Below, piece by piece: positions 41,588-50,807 of a stretch of DNA of 64,000 nt. The notes beneath the pieces are model-generated. The model saw only the letters and a list, made by a program, of their open reading frames with translations. It was not told where the DNA came from and did no database searches. The first letter of the stretch is position 1, and each line of letters starts with the position of its first letter. The translations under genes were made by a program, and so were the position numbers. The stretch is from assembly GCF_000425065.1 (NCBI RefSeq), contig NZ_AULB01000003.1, positions 1 through 64,000 on the forward strand. The letters are read 5' to 3'. The DNA is from Actinomadura rifamycini DSM 43936. GTDB lineage: Bacteria > Actinomycetota > Actinomycetes > Streptosporangiales > Streptosporangiaceae.

Positions 41588-42853
41588 ATGCGAACACGTA
41601 TGTCCGGCCGTCCGCTCGTCGCGGCGGCCCTGACCCCCTTCGTCCTCGCCGGGTGCGGCCTCTCGGCCGCGGGTCCCGTCGCCGCGGAGAAGGCGGGCGC
41701 GGCGGAGACCGCCGCGCCCGCGACGTTCACGCTGCCGCCGCCGACCGGGCCGCGGGCCGTCGGGACGACCGAGCTGCACCTGGTCGACGCGGGGCGCCCC
41801 GACCCGTGGACGCCCGACCGCGACCGCGAACTGATGATCAGCGTCTGGTACCCGGCGGCGAAGGGCGCGCACGGGGACCGTCCGGTCGCGCCGTTCCTGC
41901 GTCCGGGCGTCGCGCGGCTGTTCACGGACGTCGACGCGCTGGGCGTCTTCAAGGCCGGGACCGTCGACTGGGCGGGCGCCCGGACGCACGCGGCGAAATC
42001 CGCCCCGGCCGACGCGCGCCGGGCACGGCCCGTCGTGCTGTACTCCCCCGGGTTCGGGGTGCCGCGCACGCTCGGCACGCCGCTCGCCGAGGAGCTCGTC
42101 AGCCGCGGGTACGTCGTGGTCACGATGGACCACAGCGGCGAGGCGCCGGTGGAGTTCCCCGGCGGGCGGGTGGACGCCGGGCGGCTGCCCGAGCGCACCC
42201 CCGACCGGCTCAAGACGGCGATGGACGCGCGGGCGCGGGACACCCGGCTGGTCCTGGACGCCCTCGCCGAGCTGCGGCGGGGCGGCAACCCGGACGCCGG
42301 CGGGCGGGCGCTCCCGGCCGGGCTCGCGCGGACGCTGGACCTGTCGGACATCGGCATGGTCGGGCACTCGGCGGGCGGCATCCAGGCGGCCGAGGCGATG
42401 CGGACGGACCGGCGGGTGGACGCCGGGATCGACCTGGACGGGACCCTGCAGTACGAGGACGGGACGCTCATGCCCGTCGCGGCCGAGGGGCTCGACCGCC
42501 CGTTCCTGCTGATGGGCGGGTCGATCGCCGGGAAGCCGCAGACGCACCTGACGAACCCGTCGTGGGGGGCGTTCTGGCGGAACTCGACCGGCTGGAAGCG
42601 GGACCTGAACGTCCCGGCGGCGGGCCACTACTCGTTCACCGCGGTGCAGTCGATCCTGCCGCAGGTGGACGTGCGCGGCGACATCCCCGCGGAGGCGCGG
42701 GAGCAGCTCATCGGGACGGTCGATCCGGAGCGGATGACGGCGTCCCTGCGGGCGTACGTGACCGCGTTCTTCGACCGGTCGCTGCAGGGTCGGACGCGCC
42801 CGGTCCTGGACCGGCCGTCGCCCCGGTACCCGCACGTCCGGTTCGTCGAGTAG
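41588..42853 (+). CDS. Lipoprotein PAF-acetylhydrolase-like esterase
   Basis: 421 residues. The N-terminal signal ends in a lipobox (PFVLAGC), so the protein should be lipid-anchored outside the membrane. The alpha/beta hydrolase domain has ISVWYPA near the start, VLYSPGFG (oxyanion region) and the nucleophile elbow GHSAGG. A late AGHYSFT supplies the probable catalytic His. This order matches bacterial PAF-AH/dienelactone-hydrolase-like esterases. Starts at 41579 (GTG) and 41600 (ATG) are alternatives. It converges on the MscS gene through a strong bidirectional terminator. Confidence 0.85.
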   Translation: MRTRMSGRPLVAAALTPFVLAGCGLSAAGPVAAEKAGAAETAAPATFTLPPPTGPRAVGTTELHLVDAGRPDPWTPDRDRELMISVWYPAAKGAHGDRPVAPFLRPGVARLFTDVDALGVFKAGTVDWAGARTHAAKSAPADARRARPVVLYSPGFGVPRTLGTPLAEELVSRGYVVVTMDHSGEAPVEFPGGRVDAGRLPERTPDRLKTAMDARARDTRLVLDALAELRRGGNPDAGGRALPAGLARTLDLSDIGMVGHSAGGIQAAEAMRTDRRVDAGIDLDGTLQYEDGTLMPVAAEGLDRPFLLMGGSIAGKPQTHLTNPSWGAFWRNSTGWKRDLNVPAAGHYSFTAVQSILPQVDVRGDIPAEAREQLIGTVDPERMTASLRAYVTAFFDRSLQGRTRPVLDRPSPRYPHVRFVE

Positions 42854-42867
42854 GGCGGGAAAGCGGA

Positions 42868-42904
42868 AGCCCCGCGCGCCCGGACGGGCCGGGCGCGCGG
42901 GGCT
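42868..42904. terminator. Bidirectional hairpin terminator
   Basis: A perfect 15-bp inverted repeat (42868-42882 with 42890-42904, AGCCCCGCGCGCCCG arm) around a 7-nt loop fills the 62-bp gap between convergent genes. Confidence 0.88.
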
Positions 42905-42915
42905 CGCGGGGCCGG

Positions 42916-43998
42916 TCAGAGGGGCGGTTCGCCCTTCGCGGCGCCGTTCCCGTTCCCGTTGCCGCTGCCGTTGCCGTTCGCCTCCTGGAGGCTGACGCGG
43001 TGGTGCCAGTACGGCGGCGCGTAGCCGCGCTGGCGCAGCTCCCGGTGGAGCCGCTTGAGGTACTCGTGCTTGATGCGGAACTGGTCCTCGAACTCGGTGG
43101 AGCGCACGATGACGTGGAAGCCGACGGACGAGTCGTTGAAGTCGTCGAAGCGCACGAAGATGCCCGCGCCCTCGACGCCGCCCTGCACTTCCTTCATCAC
43201 CTCGTGCCCGACCTCCTCGAGCAGGCTCTCGGCCTTGTCGAGGTCGATCTCGTAGGGCAGCTTGGCGTAGACGAGGACCGACATCTCCTCGCCGGGACGG
43301 CTGTAGTTGGTGAGGATCGTGTCGGAGAACCGCTGGTTGGGGATCACCTCGATGTTGTCGGACAGGGTCCGGATCGTGGTGTTCCGCCAGTTGATGTCGA
43401 CGACGTAGCCCTCCTGGCCGGTGTCGAGCCGGATGTAGTGGCCGGGCTCGATCGTCTTGGCGGCCAGGATGTGCACGCCCGCGAAGAGGTTGGCGAGGGT
43501 GTCCTGGAGGGCCAGGGCGACGGCGAGACCGCCGACGCCGAGGGCGCCGAGCAGCGGTCCTATCGAGACGCCGAGGCTCTGCAGCATGATCAGCATGCCG
43601 ATGCCGATCACGATCACCTTGGCGATGTTGGCGAAGATCGTCACGTTCGCCGCGACGCCCTGCCGGGCCATCGCGTAGGAGGAGAGGCTTCCGGCGATCA
43701 GCCGCGCCGCCGCCACCGACACGAAGAAGATCGCGATGGCGGTCAGCAGCCGGGCGAGGACGTCGAGGGTGCCGCGCGGCGCGTCCCAGATCTTCAGCGC
43801 GATCCAGATCCCGGCGATGAGCGTGAGCGGGAGCGCCAGGTCGTGCACGAGCTTGGCGACCAGGTCGTCCCAGGTCCAGCGCGTGTCACCGGCCCGCTTG
43901 CCCAGCCGGGCGGTCAGCAGCCGCAGCCCGACGGCCACCACGACGGCCACCGCGAGGGTGATCGCGGCGGCGATCGGCCGTTCCCAGCTATCACTCAT
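42916..43998 (-). CDS. MscS-family mechanosensitive channel
   Basis: 360 residues. Four hydrophobic segments precede the pore helix region GVSIGPLLGALGVGGLAVALALQDTLANLF, the Gly/Ala-rich TM3 signature of MscS. The beta domain (VVDINWRNTTIRTLSDNIEVIPNQRF) and a C-terminal alpha/beta domain follow. The last 25 residues are a Gly/Asn repeat tail. It releases osmolytes on hypo-osmotic shock. The ATG is at 43998, divergent from the hydrolase gene. Confidence 0.93.
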   Translation of the reverse strand: MSDSWERPIAAAITLAVAVVVAVGLRLLTARLGKRAGDTRWTWDDLVAKLVHDLALPLTLIAGIWIALKIWDAPRGTLDVLARLLTAIAIFFVSVAAARLIAGSLSSYAMARQGVAANVTIFANIAKVIVIGIGMLIMLQSLGVSIGPLLGALGVGGLAVALALQDTLANLFAGVHILAAKTIEPGHYIRLDTGQEGYVVDINWRNTTIRTLSDNIEVIPNQRFSDTILTNYSRPGEEMSVLVYAKLPYEIDLDKAESLLEEVGHEVMKEVQGGVEGAGIFVRFDDFNDSSVGFHVIVRSTEFEDQFRIKHEYLKRLHRELRQRGYAPPYWHHRVSLQEANGNGSGNGNGNGAAKGEPPL

Positions 43999-44203
43999 GA
44001 GGGGTGCAGTCTCCTTCCGGGCACGGCCGTGCGGCCTTTGCCGGTCAGGTGAGGTTTGCGTGATGTGCGTGCAAAGTACGCTTTACGCGGATCGCCTCGA
44101 TCGTAGTTAACCCGCGGCCCGCTCGAGACCCGATCGCGGCGAATGGGCGCCCGCCGGCCAGTGAACGGTGTCGTTTACGATCGATCGCGTGGTAGGTGTG
44201 GGC

Positions 44204-45934
44204 ATGATGCGCCGGCTGGGGGTCACGGCGCTGGGACTGCGGAACGGCCCCCACAAGGTGACCGTCGAGCGGGACCTGGAAGTCCCCGCCGGCGACGGTG
44301 TGACGTTGCTCGCCGACCGGTACGCGCCCGTCCTCGATGACGGGGACGTGCGCGACGCCCCGACGGTGCTCGTCCGCTCCCCGTACGGGCGGCGCGGGCC
44401 GTTCGGGCTGATGTGCGGGCAGGCGTTCGCGTCGCACAGGTTCCAGGCGGTGGTGCAGAGCGTCCGCGGCGGGTTCGGGTCCGGCGGCGTGTTCGAGGCG
44501 CTGGACGAGCGGGAGGACGGCCTCGCCACCATCGCGTGGCTGACGTCGCAGCCCTGGTTCGGCGGAACGTTCGCGATGCACGGCCCGAGCTACCTCGGCT
44601 ACGTGCAGTGGGCGGTGGCGGCCGAGGCCGGCCCGGAGCTGAAGGCGCTGTCGATGCAGGTCACGGCGTCCACGTTCCGGGACGCCGTCAACGTGGGCGG
44701 GACGTTCGCGCTCGAGTCGGCGCTGATCTGGGTGGACATGACCGCCCGGATGAAGAACTCCCTGTCGGGCATCACGACCGGCTTCCTGTCGCCGCGCCGC
44801 GCCCGCCGGGCCGCGCTGTCGGGCCGTCCGCTCGCCGAACTGGACCGGATCGCCACCGGCGAGCAGCAGCGCTTCTTCCAGGACCTTTTGGTCAACGGCC
44901 CCGACACCCCGTTCTGGGACAAGCGCGACTTCAGCCCGACGGTGTCGCGGGTCACCGCGCCGGTGAACATGACCGGCGGCTGGTACGACATCTTCCTGCC
45001 GTGGCAGCTGAAGGACTACGCGGCGCTGCGGGCCGCCGGGCAGGAGCCGTACCTGACGATCGGCCCCTGGTTCCACGCCGACCAGCGGATGATGCGCGGT
45101 TCGGTCGGCGAGTCGGTGGCGTGGTTCCGCGCCCACCTGCTGGACGACCCGTCCGGCCTGCGCCCGAACCCGGTGCGGCTGTACGTGACGGGCGCCGGCG
45201 AGTGGCGCGAGTTCCCGCACTGGCCCGTCCCGGGGATGCGGGAGGAGCGCTGGCACCTGCGGCCGGAGGGCGGCCTGGCGCCCGCGGAGCCGCCCGAGTC
45301 CGAGCCCGACCGGTACCGGTACGACCCGGAGCACCCGACGCCGTTCCTCGGCGGGCCCACGCTGCTCGGCGAGACGCACCCGTCCACCGACCAGCGGCGG
45401 CTGGAGCGGCGGCGGGACGTGCTGACGTTCACGTCCGCGGAACTCGACGAGGACCTCGAGATCATCGGCCCGGTCACCGCCGACCTGCACATCAGGTCGA
45501 ACCGGGAGCACACCGACTTCGTGGTGCGGCTCTGCGACGTCACGCCGGAGGGCGAGTCGCTGAACCTGTGCGAGGGCATGCGGCGGCTCGTCCCCGGCGC
45601 GCCCGACGCGGACGCGGACGGGGTGCGGGCGGTCGCGATCGAGCTGTGGCCCGCGGGGCACCGGTTCCGCGCCGGGCACCGCGTCCGCGTGCAGGTGGCC
45701 AGCGGCGCCTACCCGCGGGTCGCGCGCAACCCGGGCACCGGCGCGCCGATCGGCACCGCGACCGAGATGCTCACCGCCGACCAGGAGATCTTCCACACAC
45801 CCGGCCGGCCCTCGACGATCAACCTTCCCGTGGTCCCCGCGGGCGCCGGGCGCATCGAGGACGCCGGGAACACCGCGGGCATCGGCGGCGCCGAAGAGGC
45901 CGGGGGCGTCGGACGGGCGGACGCGGGCGAGTAA
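44204..45934 (+). CDS. CocE/NonD-type X-Pro dipeptidyl-peptidase-like hydrolase
   Basis: About 576 residues. The N-terminal alpha/beta hydrolase has LVRSPYGRRG, QSVRGGFGSGG (oxyanion loop) and HGPSYLGYVQW (Ser nucleophile). WYDIFLPWQ and GPWFHADQR follow, the latter with the catalytic His region. The C-terminal jelly roll (about 380-560; LTFTSAELDEDLEIIGPVTA) is the X-Pro peptidase/CocE type. It hydrolyses esters or peptides; the substrate is unknown. I prefer ATG 44204 with GGTAGG upstream; GTG 44168 is open, but its extra residues do not look coding. The last 30 residues are Gly/Ala-rich. Confidence 0.88.
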   Translation: MMRRLGVTALGLRNGPHKVTVERDLEVPAGDGVTLLADRYAPVLDDGDVRDAPTVLVRSPYGRRGPFGLMCGQAFASHRFQAVVQSVRGGFGSGGVFEALDEREDGLATIAWLTSQPWFGGTFAMHGPSYLGYVQWAVAAEAGPELKALSMQVTASTFRDAVNVGGTFALESALIWVDMTARMKNSLSGITTGFLSPRRARRAALSGRPLAELDRIATGEQQRFFQDLLVNGPDTPFWDKRDFSPTVSRVTAPVNMTGGWYDIFLPWQLKDYAALRAAGQEPYLTIGPWFHADQRMMRGSVGESVAWFRAHLLDDPSGLRPNPVRLYVTGAGEWREFPHWPVPGMREERWHLRPEGGLAPAEPPESEPDRYRYDPEHPTPFLGGPTLLGETHPSTDQRRLERRRDVLTFTSAELDEDLEIIGPVTADLHIRSNREHTDFVVRLCDVTPEGESLNLCEGMRRLVPGAPDADADGVRAVAIELWPAGHRFRAGHRVRVQVASGAYPRVARNPGTGAPIGTATEMLTADQEIFHTPGRPSTINLPVVPAGAGRIEDAGNTAGIGGAEEAGGVGRADAGE

Positions 45935-45993
45935 TTCTGCCGGTATCCGCGCTGATCGGAGGCGATCCGGTGGAGCCATCCGATTCGTGAGGT

Positions 45994-46021
45994 TTGACGG
46001 AGACGCCGCCAGGGGTAAGGA
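45994..46021 (+). promoter_or_regulatory. Probable promoter of the glycosyltransferase gene
   Basis: TTGACG at 45994-45999 is followed after 16 bp by TAAGGA at 46016-46021, close to actinomycete vegetative promoters. This leaves a leader of about 65 nt before ATG 46092. Confidence 0.5.
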
Positions 46022-46091
46022 TCTCTACGAGCAGGTGTCTACGACGCAGATACCTCCAGGCTTCCCCTGTGTTGTCCCGGAGGGTCCCGTT

Positions 46092-47369
46092 ATGCACCGC
46101 CCGCTGAACATCGCGCTCGTGTCCGCCTCCGACCTCGACGGCGAACACCTGCAGTCCGTCCACGTCCGGGATCTCGCCCGCTCTCTGGTCCGCCCCCTGC
46201 ACGGCGACGGAGAGCCGAACCACGTGACCGTCTACGCCCGCCGGCAGGACAAGGACGCGAAGAACCGCGTCCGGCTCGGCCCGGGCGCCGCCCTGGTCCA
46301 CCTCGACGCCGGCCCGGCCCGGCCGCTGACCGAGGACGAGACGCTCGCGTACCTGCGCGACTTCGCCGACGGGCTCCGGCGCCGCTGGTCCGGCGCCGGC
46401 CGTCCCGACATCGTCCACGCGCACGGCTGGATCGGCGGCCTCGCCGCCTGCGCCGTCGCCCGCGAGCTGGACATCCCCTTCGCGCACAGCTACCACGGCG
46501 TCGCCGCCGCCGAGCGCCGCACCGGCCGCGCGGTGCACCCGCACCGCGACCGGCTGGAGAAGGCCATCGGCCGGGACGCCGCCGTCGTGCTCGCCGGGCA
46601 CGCCGAGGAGGCGAACGCGATCGTGCGGATGGGCGTCCCGCGCCCCGCCGTCACGGTCGTCCCCTACGCGGTGGACGGCGAGCAGTTCGCGCAGACCGGC
46701 CCGGCGATGCCGCACGGCGACCGCCCCCGGCTGGTGATGGTCTGCGACGACCTCGAGGCCGGGGACGTCCCGACCGCGCTGCGCGCCCTCGTGCACGTCC
46801 CGGACGCCGAACTGGCCGTCGCCGGCGGCCCCGCCCGCGAGGAGCTGGAGAACGACCCGGTCGTGCACCGGCTCAAGCTCATGGCCAAGGAACTGCACGT
46901 CGCCGACCGGGTGATCTTCCTGGGCCGGCTGCCCCGCAAGTCGCTGCCGCGGCTGCTGCGCACCGCCCGGCTGGCGCTGTGCCTGGAGCCGGTCCAGCCG
47001 TCGCCCGCCGTGCCGCTGGAGGCCATGGCCTGCGGCGTCCCGGTGGTGGCGACCACCGCCGGCGGCAACGCCGACGAGGTGCTCGACAAGATCACCGGGC
47101 TGCACGTCCCGGCGGGCCGCCCGGTGCAGATCGGCCGCGCCGTCCGGCACCTGCTGTCGGAGGAGACCACCCGGCACGGCTACTCGATCGCCGCGGCCGA
47201 CCGCGCCCGCTCCCGCTACTCCTGGGAGCGGATCGCCGCCGAGACTCTGCGCGCCTACCACAAGGTGCTGCCCGTGCCGGAGGTCCCGGCACCCCGCGAC
47301 GAGGACGCCGCCGACCGGCTCGAGGAGCCCGCGGCGGCGGCGGAGCGCGAGCCCGCCCTCGCCCGCTGA
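46092..47369 (+). CDS. GT4-family glycosyltransferase
   Basis: 425 residues with a GT-B fold. DIVHAHGWIGGLAA (about 112-125) is in the N-terminal half. The C-terminal domain has RVIFLGRLPRKSLPRLLRTA and the GT4 EX7E region PLEAMACGVPVVATTAGGNADEV (about 313-335). It transfers a sugar from a nucleotide donor; the acceptor is unknown. ATG 46092 is 7 bp after GGAGGG. The Glu/Ala/Pro-rich end is disordered. A terminator hairpin follows. Confidence 0.9.
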   Translation: MHRPLNIALVSASDLDGEHLQSVHVRDLARSLVRPLHGDGEPNHVTVYARRQDKDAKNRVRLGPGAALVHLDAGPARPLTEDETLAYLRDFADGLRRRWSGAGRPDIVHAHGWIGGLAACAVARELDIPFAHSYHGVAAAERRTGRAVHPHRDRLEKAIGRDAAVVLAGHAEEANAIVRMGVPRPAVTVVPYAVDGEQFAQTGPAMPHGDRPRLVMVCDDLEAGDVPTALRALVHVPDAELAVAGGPAREELENDPVVHRLKLMAKELHVADRVIFLGRLPRKSLPRLLRTARLALCLEPVQPSPAVPLEAMACGVPVVATTAGGNADEVLDKITGLHVPAGRPVQIGRAVRHLLSEETTRHGYSIAAADRARSRYSWERIAAETLRAYHKVLPVPEVPAPRDEDAADRLEEPAAAAEREPALAR

Positions 47370-47389
47370 CCGCCCGCCGCACCGCCCGT

Positions 47390-47424
47390 CCGGGCCCCGG
47401 ACCCCGCGCCGGTCCGGGGCCCGG
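47390..47424. terminator. Strong hairpin terminator
   Basis: CCGGGCCCCGGACC (47390-47403) pairs perfectly with GGTCCGGGGCCCGG (47411-47424) over a 7-nt loop, just after the glycosyltransferase stop. Confidence 0.85.
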
Positions 47425-47489
47425 CGCATGCGCCCGGACCACCGCCCGCCCGGTGGAATACTGGACGCGATGGAACAGAAGGACGTTCG

Positions 47490-50420
47490 GTGCTGATCGG
47501 CAGGGCGGCGGAGCTCGCCGAGCTGACCGGCGCGCTCGACGGCGCCGCGGCGGGCCGCGCCCGCGCCGTCCTCGTCGGCGGCGACGCCGGGATCGGCAAG
47601 ACGCACCTGGTCTCGACGCTGCGCCGCGCGGCCCGCGAGCGGGACTGCGCCGTCCTGGTCGGGCAGTGCGCCGAGCTGGGCGAGAGCGTCCCGTACCTGC
47701 CGCTCGCGGACGCCCTGTGGACGGCCTCGCGCGGCGACGGCCCGGAGGCCGCGGCCGTCCGGGACGCGCTGGCCGCCCGCCCGGTGCTGGGCCGGCTGCT
47801 GCCCGACGGCGACGGCGGCCCCGGCGAGGGCGACCCGCTCGCGCCCGACCTCGGCCGGCAGCGGCTGTTCGGCGCCGTGCTGGGACTGCTCGGCGAACTC
47901 GGCGCCGACCGGCCCGTCCTGCTCGTCCTGGAAGACCTGCACTGGGCCGACCGCTCCACCCGCGACCTGCTGACGTTCCTGTGCCGGGTGCTCGAGCGCG
48001 AGCGGATCTGCCTCGTCGGGACGTACCGGTCGGACGACCTGCACCGGCGGCACCCGCTGCGCCCGCTGGTGGCGGAGCTGCGGCGGCTGCCGAACGTGAC
48101 GGGCGTCCAGGTGCGGCCGTTCGGGCGCGACGAGACCGGCGCGTACCTGGCCGCCCTGTCGGGGACGCCGTCCGCGCCGGTGGCCGCCGAGGTCGTCGAG
48201 CGCGTGCACCTGCGATCCGAGGGCAACCCGTTCTACGCCGCCGAGCTGCACGCCACCGGGGACCTGGAGGAGCTGCCCGCCGGGCTCGCCGACCTGCTGC
48301 TGTCGCGGGTCGAGCGGCTGTCGCCGGACGCGCGCCGCGTCGTGCGGGTCGCGGCGGTCGCCGGCCGCCGGGTGGACGACGAGCTGGTGCGGCGGGTGTC
48401 GGGCCTCGCGGAGGACCCGGCCGGCGAGGCGCTGCGCGAGGTGGTGTCGCACCAGCTGCTCGTCCCGGACGGCGCCGGGTACGTGTTCCGGCACGCGCTG
48501 CTGCGCGAGGCCGTCTACGCCGACCTGCTGCCGGGCGAGCGGACCCGGCTGCACGCCGACTTCGCGCGGCTGCTCGCCGGGGACGGCGACGGGAGGGGCG
48601 GCTCGGCGGCGGAGCTGGCGCACCACAGCCGGGCCGCGCACGACCTGCCCGCCGCGTTCGCCGCGTCGGTGCGGGCCGCGCGGGAGGCCGGGCGGCTCGG
48701 CGCGCCCGCGGAGGAGTTCGAGCACTACGAGCGGGCGCTGGAGCTGTGGGACACCGTCGCGGACCCGGAGGCGGCCGCCGGGACGGACCGGAGCCGGCTG
48801 GCGCTGGCCGCCGCGCAGGCCGCGGCGGAGGCCGGCGAGGTGCGCCGCGCCGTGCAGCGGCTGCGCCGCATGCTGGAGAGCGCCGACCCGGCCGACCTGC
48901 GGCTCGGCGTGCTGATCCGCGAGCAGCTCTCCACCTACCTCGGTGAGCTCGACCTGGACGAGGAGGCGCAGGCGACCGCTCGGGAGGCGGTGTCGATGCT
49001 GCCTCCCGACCCGCCCACGACGGAGCACGCCCGCGCGCTGGCCACCTACGCGAAGACGCTGCTGTACCGGGACGCGGACGGCGAGATGCCGGAGTTCGCG
49101 GAGCGGGCGGTGGCGGTGGCCCGCGCGGCGGGCGCGGTCGACGCGGAGGCGAGCCTGCTGATCAGCCTCGGCGCCTACTGGAAGCGGCGGGCCGACGAGA
49201 AGGCCGACGAGGTCATCGAGGGGGCCCGCGCCCTCGCGTTGAAGGGCGGGGACCCGCTGGTCGCCCTCCGCTCGATGTTCCAGTACGCGGGCGTCCGGTT
49301 CGACCGCGGCGACCTGGCGGACGCGGCCCGCGCCGCCGACGACGGCGCCCGGTACGCGCACGAGAACGGCCTCGACTGGAGCACGTACGGCGCGCTGCTG
49401 CGCTGCCTGCGGTTCCTGATCCGCTACACGGCCGGCGACTGGGCGGAGGCGGCCCGCCTGGCGGAGGGGTTCGGCGTCCAGGCGACGCGGCGGGCCGACG
49501 CGCAGGTCTCCGCCTACGCGCTGTTCCTGGAGGTCGCGCGGGGCGACGCCGGCGTGGACGAGCGGCTGCGCCGGCTGGAGCCGCTCCTGCCGGAGGACCA
49601 CTTCCTCATCTACATCACGCGGGGCCTGGCCGCCGAGCACGCCCTGTGGCGCGGCGACCCCGGCACGGCGGTCGCGCACGTCGACGCGGTGCTGGCCGGC
49701 CCGTACGGCGCCGAGACAAGCGCCATCCGAATCGCCGCGACGGGCCTGTGGGCGCACGCCGAACTCGCCGCCCGCGCCCGCTCCGCCGGGGACGCGGCGG
49801 CCGCGGCGGCCGCCGCCGCGGCCGCCGACGCGCTCGCCGAGCGGGCCCGGACGGTCGCCGAGTACGACGCCGACGGGCGGCACCGCCCGTCCCTCGGCGT
49901 GGAGGGGCGCGCGTGGCTCGCCCGCGTGGAGGCCGAGCGCCGCCGCGTGGACGGCGTCCTCGACCCGGACCTGTGGCGCCGGGCCGCCGAGCTGTTCCGG
50001 TACGGGACGGACGGCGGCGGGTTCGTGTACGAGGTGGCGCGGTCGCGCTGGCGGCTGGCCGAGGCGCTCGCCGAGGCCGGCGACCGGGACGCCGCCGCCG
50101 CGCAGTGGCGGCGCGCCGCCGGGACCGCCGAGCGGCTGGGCGCCGCGCCGCTGCTGGCGGCGCTCCGCGACCTCGGCGCCCGCGCCCGGCTGGCCGCGCC
50201 CGCGGAGCGCCCGGCCGCGGGCGGCCCGTTCGCCGCGCTGACCGCGCGGGAGCGGGAGGTGCTGAAGCTCGTCGCCGAGGGCCGCAGCAACCGCGAGATC
50301 GCCGAGACGCTGTTCATCTCGCCGAAGACGGCGAGCGTCCACGTCTCCAACATCCTCGCGAAACTGAACGTTTCCGGCCGCACCCAGGCCGCCGCGCTCG
50401 CCCTCCGCGAGAATCTGTGA
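47490..50420 (+). CDS. LAL-type LuxR-family transcriptional regulator
   Basis: 976 residues. The N-terminal AAA-like ATPase has Walker A VGGDAGIGKTHL (about 30-41) and Walker B VLEDLHWAD (about 148). A long TPR-like helical middle follows, then a C-terminal LuxR helix-turn-helix (about 908-970; LTAREREVLKLVAEGRSNRE, FISPKTASVHVSNIL). This is the large ATP-binding LuxR (MalT-like) class, which often activates biosynthetic clusters; the inducer is unknown. The GTG start at 47490 follows AGAAGGA. A short 8-codon frame (ATG 47470) overlaps the start and may be chance. Confidence 0.93.
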   Translation: MLIGRAAELAELTGALDGAAAGRARAVLVGGDAGIGKTHLVSTLRRAARERDCAVLVGQCAELGESVPYLPLADALWTASRGDGPEAAAVRDALAARPVLGRLLPDGDGGPGEGDPLAPDLGRQRLFGAVLGLLGELGADRPVLLVLEDLHWADRSTRDLLTFLCRVLERERICLVGTYRSDDLHRRHPLRPLVAELRRLPNVTGVQVRPFGRDETGAYLAALSGTPSAPVAAEVVERVHLRSEGNPFYAAELHATGDLEELPAGLADLLLSRVERLSPDARRVVRVAAVAGRRVDDELVRRVSGLAEDPAGEALREVVSHQLLVPDGAGYVFRHALLREAVYADLLPGERTRLHADFARLLAGDGDGRGGSAAELAHHSRAAHDLPAAFAASVRAAREAGRLGAPAEEFEHYERALELWDTVADPEAAAGTDRSRLALAAAQAAAEAGEVRRAVQRLRRMLESADPADLRLGVLIREQLSTYLGELDLDEEAQATAREAVSMLPPDPPTTEHARALATYAKTLLYRDADGEMPEFAERAVAVARAAGAVDAEASLLISLGAYWKRRADEKADEVIEGARALALKGGDPLVALRSMFQYAGVRFDRGDLADAARAADDGARYAHENGLDWSTYGALLRCLRFLIRYTAGDWAEAARLAEGFGVQATRRADAQVSAYALFLEVARGDAGVDERLRRLEPLLPEDHFLIYITRGLAAEHALWRGDPGTAVAHVDAVLAGPYGAETSAIRIAATGLWAHAELAARARSAGDAAAAAAAAAAADALAERARTVAEYDADGRHRPSLGVEGRAWLARVEAERRRVDGVLDPDLWRRAAELFRYGTDGGGFVYEVARSRWRLAEALAEAGDRDAAAAQWRRAAGTAERLGAAPLLAALRDLGARARLAAPAERPAAGGPFAALTAREREVLKLVAEGRSNREIAETLFISPKTASVHVSNILAKLNVSGRTQAAALALRENL

Positions 50421-50807
50421 ATTGCCGATTGCGATGACCGGCCGACGCTGATACCTTTTCGATCGTGACTGCCGGGTCTGCCCTGTCTGGGCATGAGCGA
50501 GTGAGGCACCCGGCCTCGGCGTGAGCCCGAGGCGGGCGCGTGCCCCGCCCTTCCTTCGCACTTCCTCCTTCTCTTCTCCGTGTGCGCTCCGTGCGCGCCG
50601 CAGGTGCGCCCTGAACGCTCCCTGAACGCTTTCTGAGCGTTCCGACGCGCCTTCCGACGCGCCTCTCGGTGACGTTCCGCGCACGGTTCCCTTCGCGCCG
50701 CGCGAACCGATTCGGCGCACTTTTCCCCACCCTTTTCCCAGCCATGGCCGCACCTCGCCCCATGGCCGATCACCCCTGCCCGAAAACAAAAGGAGAGACA
50801 CCGCAGA
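50421..50807. other. 387-bp intergenic region with short tandem repeats
   Basis: No gene is seen. The middle is pyrimidine-rich. CCTGAACGCT occurs at 50610-50619 and 50621-50630 with a diverged third copy to 50640. Directly after it TTCCGACGCGCC occurs twice in perfect tandem (50640-50651, 50652-50663). The region probably holds the promoter of the Ddn-hemerythrin gene. Confidence 0.6.

Noticed and set aside
47470-47496. 8-codon leader peptide overlapping the LAL regulator start
   Set aside because: It has no ribosome binding site and an unremarkable sequence; likely chance, so not listed as a gene.
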